DNA from: Henriciella sp. AS95
Lineage (GTDB): Bacteria; Pseudomonadota; Alphaproteobacteria; Caulobacterales; Hyphomonadaceae
NCBI RefSeq assembly: GCF_038900055.1
Contig: NZ_JBBMQM010000001.1
Coordinates: 1,426,001 to 1,490,000, forward strand
Reading direction: 5' to 3'
Length of the DNA: 64,000 nucleotides
Shown: positions 60,074 through 64,000 of the stretch, in pieces
Numbering within the stretch: position 1 is the first letter of the stretch
Layout: the number at the start of each line of letters is the position of its first letter
Translations under genes and position numbers: made by a program
The notes under the pieces: model-generated
Told to the model about the DNA's origin: nothing
The model's database searches: none
The model's input: the letters and a program-made list of their open reading frames with translations, nothing else

Positions 60074-61339
60074 ATGCGCATTTTGATGATGGGGGCGGCG
60101 GTTGCCGTACTGGCGGCGTGTGGCGGCGGCGGCGAAGAGCCGACGGACACAACGGCCGACACAGAAACTCAGACCGAGAAGGCCGCTTCAGATAGCGCAG
60201 CAACGCTCGAAGCGGGCGACGACTTCCAGGCGCGGCTTCAAACAGCGTTGATCGAAGCCGAAGAAGGCAGCACGATCACCTTGCCCGAAGGCACGTTCAT
60301 GATGACGGACGGCCTGTCGCTTGATGTTGACGGCGTCACCATCGCCGGCGCCGGGCAGGGCGCAACGATCCTCGATTTCTCCGAACAGCGCGGCTCTGGC
60401 GAAGGCCTTCTGGTGACAGCCGACGACGTGATCCTCGAAAACTTCTCCATTCAGGAGACCAAGGGTGATGGCATCAAGTCCAAAGGCGCGGACCGGATTG
60501 TCTATCGCGACCTGACCGTTGAATGGCTGGGCGAACCTGATCCCGAGAATGGCGCTTACGGTGTCTATCCGGTTGAAAGCACGGATGTGCTGGTCGAGCG
60601 CGTGACGGTACGCGGCGCCTCGGACGCGGGCATCTATGTCGGACAGTCGGATAATATCATCGTCCGCGACTCTGTGGCCGAGAAGAATGTGGCCGGGATA
60701 GAGATTGAGAACTCCACCCGCGCCGACGTCTATGGAAATGTCGTGACCCAGAATACAGGCGGCGTGCTCGTCTTTGACCTGCCGGACCTGCCGGTGATGG
60801 GCGGTCATTCAACCCGCATCCATGACAATGACATCTATTCCAACAACACGCCGAACTTCGCCCCGCCGGGGAATATCGTGGCGGGCGTGCCTGCGGGTAC
60901 GGGCGTTATCGTCATGGCGAATGACCGGGTCGTGGTCGAGGACAACCGGTTTGAAGACAACCAGTCCGTGCAGGTGCTGATTACAGCCTATACCGAGCCG
61001 TTCACCGACGAGGACTACAATCCGCTTCCGCGCAATGTCGTTGTGCGCAGCAATGACTATGGCAGCGGCGGGAACAATCCGCAGGGAATGCTGGGAGATT
61101 TCGCACCGCTCCTTGGCGGCTCGCTTCCACCCATTGTCTGGGACGGCGTGACCCGCTGGGAAGGACAGGACGACACGGATGTGAGCCTTGCGATTGATGA
61201 GCCGGAAACCATCGGCTTCGTCAATCTTGGCCTCGGCACCTATCCGGTCGACATCGCCAATGTGTCGCCCAGCATGGACCGCCCTTCGGGCGACGGTTTC
61301 GGTAGCCTCGATCCCGTGAAGCTCAGCCACGCTGAATGA
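60074..61339 (+). CDS. Parallel beta-helix repeat lipoprotein
   Basis: A 421-residue precursor with lipobox LAACGGG. After an acidic Thr/Glu linker the protein forms a right-handed parallel beta-helix, with repeated turns such as ILENFSIQETKGDGIKS, VLVERVTVRGASDAGIYVG and IIVRDSVAEKNVAGIEIE. It belongs to the family usually encoded directly before a SO2930/HNE_0200-type diheme cytochrome, as here (four-base overlap ATGA). Beta-helix proteins often bind or cut polysaccharides. Its role may be linked to the cytochrome rather than to sugars. GGGAGG lies before the start. Confidence 0.88.
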   Translation: MRILMMGAAVAVLAACGGGGEEPTDTTADTETQTEKAASDSAATLEAGDDFQARLQTALIEAEEGSTITLPEGTFMMTDGLSLDVDGVTIAGAGQGATILDFSEQRGSGEGLLVTADDVILENFSIQETKGDGIKSKGADRIVYRDLTVEWLGEPDPENGAYGVYPVESTDVLVERVTVRGASDAGIYVGQSDNIIVRDSVAEKNVAGIEIENSTRADVYGNVVTQNTGGVLVFDLPDLPVMGGHSTRIHDNDIYSNNTPNFAPPGNIVAGVPAGTGVIVMANDRVVVEDNRFEDNQSVQVLITAYTEPFTDEDYNPLPRNVVVRSNDYGSGGNNPQGMLGDFAPLLGGSLPPIVWDGVTRWEGQDDTDVSLAIDEPETIGFVNLGLGTYPVDIANVSPSMDRPSGDGFGSLDPVKLSHAE

Positions 61340-62400
61340 GACGCGGACTTGTTGCTGCGCTCCTGCTGATTATCGCCGCTGGCGGACTGCGTCTCTGCAC
61401 GATGCAGGAGGCTGGCGCTGCAGGCCCTGACATGGCGGCGATCCTGGCGGAGAAGCCGGCGAGGACGCTGGCTGAGTATGGTTTCTTTCAGGACGCGTCA
61501 GCGCGCGAACCTTCAGAGGGCGTGGTGAGATATGATCTCGTCAATCCGCTCTTTTCGGATCATGCGAGCAAGCACCGGCTGGTCTTTGTGCCGGAGGGGA
61601 AAGCAGCCGCTTACAATGGCGAGGACGTATTCGACTTTCCCGTTGGCAGCGTGCTCATCAAGACATTCGCCTTCGCGTCGGATATGCGTGAGCCTGCCAA
61701 GGGAGAGCGCTACCGCGAAACCCGGCTCCTGATCCACAAGGCCGATGGCTGGGCGGCGTTTCCTTATGTCTGGAATGAGGATGAGACTGAAGCCGTCTAT
61801 GCGCCAGCCGGTGACTGGCTGGACCTGGACTTCATCGACCCGGCGGGCGAGCCGGTGTCCATTGAGTATCGGGTTCCCAACCAGAACCAGTGCAAGACCT
61901 GCCACCAGATGGGCGACGATATCGCGCCGATCGGGCCGAAGGCGCGTAACCTCAATCATGAAGGGCCTTACGGAAGGATGCAGCTCGCTGACTGGTCAGC
62001 GCGGGGCACGCTCAGCGGCCTGCCGGATGCGCCGCCCGCCGTGCCGAGCACCAGCGACCTGAATGCGAGCGTTGAAGGCCGGGCGCGCGCCTATCTCGAC
62101 ATCAATTGTGCTCATTGCCATCGCGCTGAGGGCTCGGCGTCCAATTCCGGTCTCTGGCTCGGCTACAATGAAGACGAGCCGACCAAGCTCGGCATCGGCA
62201 AGCATCCGACAGCGGCCGGGCGTGGCTCAGGTGATGCTGTCTTCGTTGTCGCGCCGGGCGAGCCTGACAACTCCATCCTGACCTATCGCATGGCCTCGAC
62301 CGAAGCCGGCGTCGCCATGCCGGAGCTTGGCCGCGCGCTGATCGATGAGGATGGTGTGGAGCTGGTGCGCGAATGGATTGCCGGCATGGACGACGACTGA
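61336..62400 (+). CDS. SO2930/HNE_0200-family diheme c-type cytochrome
   Basis: A 354-residue precursor with a signal-like N-terminus (LVAALLLIIAAGGLRLC). Two heme sites are present: CKTCH at 186-190 and CAHCH at 258-262. Other conserved stretches are LFSDHASKHR and PFYVWNEDETEA-like (here AFPYVWNEDETEA). It is coupled by ATGA overlap to the beta-helix gene, an association repeated in other genomes. The complex probably transfers electrons at the cell surface or in the periplasm, but the reaction is unknown. Confidence 0.9.
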   Translation: MRRGLVAALLLIIAAGGLRLCTMQEAGAAGPDMAAILAEKPARTLAEYGFFQDASAREPSEGVVRYDLVNPLFSDHASKHRLVFVPEGKAAAYNGEDVFDFPVGSVLIKTFAFASDMREPAKGERYRETRLLIHKADGWAAFPYVWNEDETEAVYAPAGDWLDLDFIDPAGEPVSIEYRVPNQNQCKTCHQMGDDIAPIGPKARNLNHEGPYGRMQLADWSARGTLSGLPDAPPAVPSTSDLNASVEGRARAYLDINCAHCHRAEGSASNSGLWLGYNEDEPTKLGIGKHPTAAGRGSGDAVFVVAPGEPDNSILTYRMASTEAGVAMPELGRALIDEDGVELVREWIAGMDDD

Positions 62401-62470
62401 ACGCCAGACCTTTCAGGAACCGGTCATGCTCCTCACATGTTTGTTCTGAAGACTAGGTATGGAGACCCTG

Positions 62471-62737
62471 ATGGCAGGCGGATGGTCGCGCGACGGCGCC
62501 GTACACGAACAGATTGAAGATTCGATCCGCGATGAGCTGATGCGCATTGAGGCAAGCCGCCCCAAGGGTGAAAGCCTTACACATTGTGTGGAATGCGGAG
62601 AGCCGATCCCGGAGAAACGCCGCCAGCTGGTTGCCGGTGTGCGTCTTTGCGTCGACTGCCAGCAGGAACGCGACAGCGCGGCGGCCCTGCGCGGCGGCAT
62701 CAACCGGCGCGGCTCCAAGGACAGCCAGCTGAAATAG
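62471..62737 (+). CDS. DksA/TraR-type C4 zinc finger protein
   Basis: This 88-residue protein starts at ATG 62471, seven bases behind a GGAG. The zinc finger is CVECGEPIPEKRRQLVAGVRLCVDCQ (by ends), the four Cys of the DksA/TraR family. The N-terminal coiled-coil of true DksA is shortened to about 35 residues, as in TraR. Such proteins bind the secondary channel of RNA polymerase and alter promoter choice. The short size makes a TraR-like or YbiI-like role more likely than full DksA function. Confidence 0.92.
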   Translation: MAGGWSRDGAVHEQIEDSIRDELMRIEASRPKGESLTHCVECGEPIPEKRRQLVAGVRLCVDCQQERDSAAALRGGINRRGSKDSQLK

Positions 62738-62744
62738 ACGCGGT

Positions 62745-63119
62745 CTACTGGGCGATTGTCACGTCTGTCGACGTGATGAGCTCGCCATCACAGAAGATCT
62801 CGACGCGGTCCGGCTGTACGCCCTTGGTGCGATAGACGATCTTGCCGAGGCCTTCTTCTGGCCCCCATTCGACGACATCAAGCTTCAGCGTGCCGTCACT
62901 GTCCATGTCCTGAGGCTCAAACCGGCGCGAGACGCCGTCATCCTCAAGCTCCACGACCACGGTGAGGTTGCCTGGAGGGCCGCCCGGCCCGGGCATCATG
63001 TTGATCCAGGCGCTGGAGTCGGTAATCGTGAAATTGCAGAGCGGCGAAGGCGTTGCATTGCCGGGCATGACGCAGGCTCCTGTCAGGGCGATGGCGAGAA
63101 GGGAAAACACGTTTTTCAT
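62745..63119 (-). CDS. Small lipoprotein, function unknown
   Basis: A 124-residue precursor with lipobox LTGAC. The mature protein of about 108 residues is predicted beta-rich with one Cys pair (PLCNFT, IFCDGE) that may form a disulfide, and a Pro/Gly turn (MMPGPGGPPGN). No family is recognised. It lies nine bases downstream of the beta-barrel gene on the same strand and is probably transcribed with it, which suggests a linked envelope role. Confidence 0.65.
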   Translation of the reverse strand: MKNVFSLLAIALTGACVMPGNATPSPLCNFTITDSSAWINMMPGPGGPPGNLTVVVELEDDGVSRRFEPQDMDSDGTLKLDVVEWGPEEGLGKIVYRTKGVQPDRVEIFCDGELITSTDVTIAQ

Positions 63120-63127
63120 GCTTGTCC

Positions 63128-64000
63128 TTACCAGCTTTTTGACAGGCTGAACCAGTACACTGAGGCAGAATCTGCGTTTTCGACATGGTTTGGTTGTGTC
63201 GAGAGGGCGGCGGTGAACCCGGCATTGATCTGCGCCGGCAGGCGGAAGCCCCAGCGGGCCTCGTAGTTGATCTCGCGGCCGCTCGGCGTCAGCGGCGCGT
63301 TAATCGTGCGCGTGATGAAGTTGAACTCCTCATCGAGCCCTGTCACGCCGTCGAAGTTCAGCGTGCCGGTTTCTGCGCGGCGAGGCTGCGCGACGACGAG
63401 GCCGAGGCTTCCGATGGTAGTGACGGTGTCTGCGCCGACCGACCAGCGGCTCGTCCAGACATTGCTGGTGTCCACGCCGGGCAGGGTGACGGCGGCGGCT
63501 TCCATGCCAGCCGACAGGCGAAGCCGGCGAAGCGGTCGCCATGCCCCCTCGAGCGCGTAGGCCGATAGCTGCGAGCGATCCTCGCCACCGAACCGGCTCT
63601 GGACATAGCCGCCAAGCGCGGTGCGGTCGTCCTGGATCGAGCTGACCTGCGCGCGCCATCCCCAATTGTCCTCAAGACGTGAGAGGCCAAAGCCGGAGAC
63701 GGCGAGGTCTTCATCGTCGGACGAGAAAATCTCGAACGACATGTCATCGCCGACATCATGGCTGTAGCGGGCCCAGCCGCCATCGGAAAATCCGGTGCGC
63801 GCGCCCGCTTCATTGATGAGGCTTGTTTCGGGGGCGAGAGACCTGGCACCAAAGCCGCGGCCAAACTCGACGCCGCCGCCCGCAAAGAGATACTGCGCCG
63901 TGAACTGCGCGGGCGGGGCCTCATCATATGGAATGGCGGGATTGTCCCGGAAGGCAGCCTGGTGCCAGGATAAGGTCACAGGCCCCTGGCGGAAAGCGCG
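63128..64000 (-). CDS. C-terminal part of an outer-membrane beta-barrel (autotransporter-like) protein
   Basis: About 290 residues are visible; the 5' part lies beyond the right edge because the frame is open to 64000. The sequence is a series of amphipathic strands separated by short turns (SRLEDNWGWRAQVSSIQ, TALGGYVQSRFGG, GLVVAQPRR) and ends in VYWFSLSKSW, a terminal aromatic strand as in outer-membrane proteins recognised by BamA. The passenger domain, which may be a serine peptidase as in related bacteria, cannot be seen. The lipoprotein gene follows after eight bases. Confidence 0.75.
   Translation of the reverse strand, partial: RAFRQGPVTLSWHQAAFRDNPAIPYDEAPPAQFTAQYLFAGGGVEFGRGFGARSLAPETSLINEAGARTGFSDGGWARYSHDVGDDMSFEIFSSDDEDLAVSGFGLSRLEDNWGWRAQVSSIQDDRTALGGYVQSRFGGEDRSQLSAYALEGAWRPLRRLRLSAGMEAAAVTLPGVDTSNVWTSRWSVGADTVTTIGSLGLVVAQPRRAETGTLNFDGVTGLDEEFNFITRTINAPLTPSGREINYEARWGFRLPAQINAGFTAALSTQPNHVENADSASVYWFSLSKSW

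Overview
The window looks like a chromosomal segment of a moderately GC-rich alphaproteobacterium, most likely Hyphomonadaceae or a close relative. Supporting signs are the dnaG-rpoD order, carA divergent from a YqeY gene, a DnaG that has lost most zinc-finger cysteines, many Ala-rich lipoproteins, and a beta-helix/diheme cytochrome pair of the type first named from Hyphomonas (HNE_0200 family, from memory). Most of the sequence is compact core genome on both strands with frequent ATGA or TGATG overlaps. Taxonomy is inferred, not computed.

Layout. 1-8.4 kb: a partial Tad-pilus protein, an MBL hydrolase, a PqiA-like/lipoprotein pair, an M48 protease, a GFA protein, carA with an overlapping 2OG-Fe(II) oxygenase that has no ordinary start codon, YqeY, and an ArsR-SRPBCC pair with an operator-like palindrome on its start codon. 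8.5-14.4 kb: dnaG and rpoD, then an unusual Ala/Asn-repeat protein and a promoter-to-terminator unit that may be a small RNA. 14.4-25.3 kb: transglutaminase, metY, a GIY-YIG protein, a SufR-like regulator, VOC proteins, proteases, an SLC13 permease, panD, lipoproteins and a CAU-anticodon tRNA.

25.3-32.6 kb is one long minus-strand MoxR-type operon (DUF4129, DUF4350, MoxR, DUF58, SpoIIM, RDD, DUF6265), probably an envelope or stress-linked AAA/VWA system. It is interrupted between moxR and DUF58 by a 564-bp element that carries a DUF559 endonuclease gene between GC-rich hairpin modules and is bounded by a 23-bp direct duplication. This is the most striking structure in the window.

32.7-50.5 kb: free-methionine-sulfoxide reductase, an e(P4)-like phosphatase, YbjN, an otsA-otsB-GH15 trehalose operon, a DPP-IV type peptidase, EttA, a PAP2 phosphatase, a GAF-GGDEF-PilZ cyclase, small cytochromes and lipoproteins. 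50.6-52.9 kb is a lower-GC mini-island next to polA. It holds a candidate restriction-like GIY-YIG protein, an orphan secreted Cys-rich protein, a 96-bp direct repeat pair and a partial copy of the polA 3' end. 52.9-64 kb: polA, a multi-CxxC protein, an EF-hand protein, ahcY, lipoproteins, the beta-helix/diheme cytochrome pair, a DksA/TraR-like zinc finger protein and the C-terminus of an outer-membrane beta-barrel protein running off the right edge.
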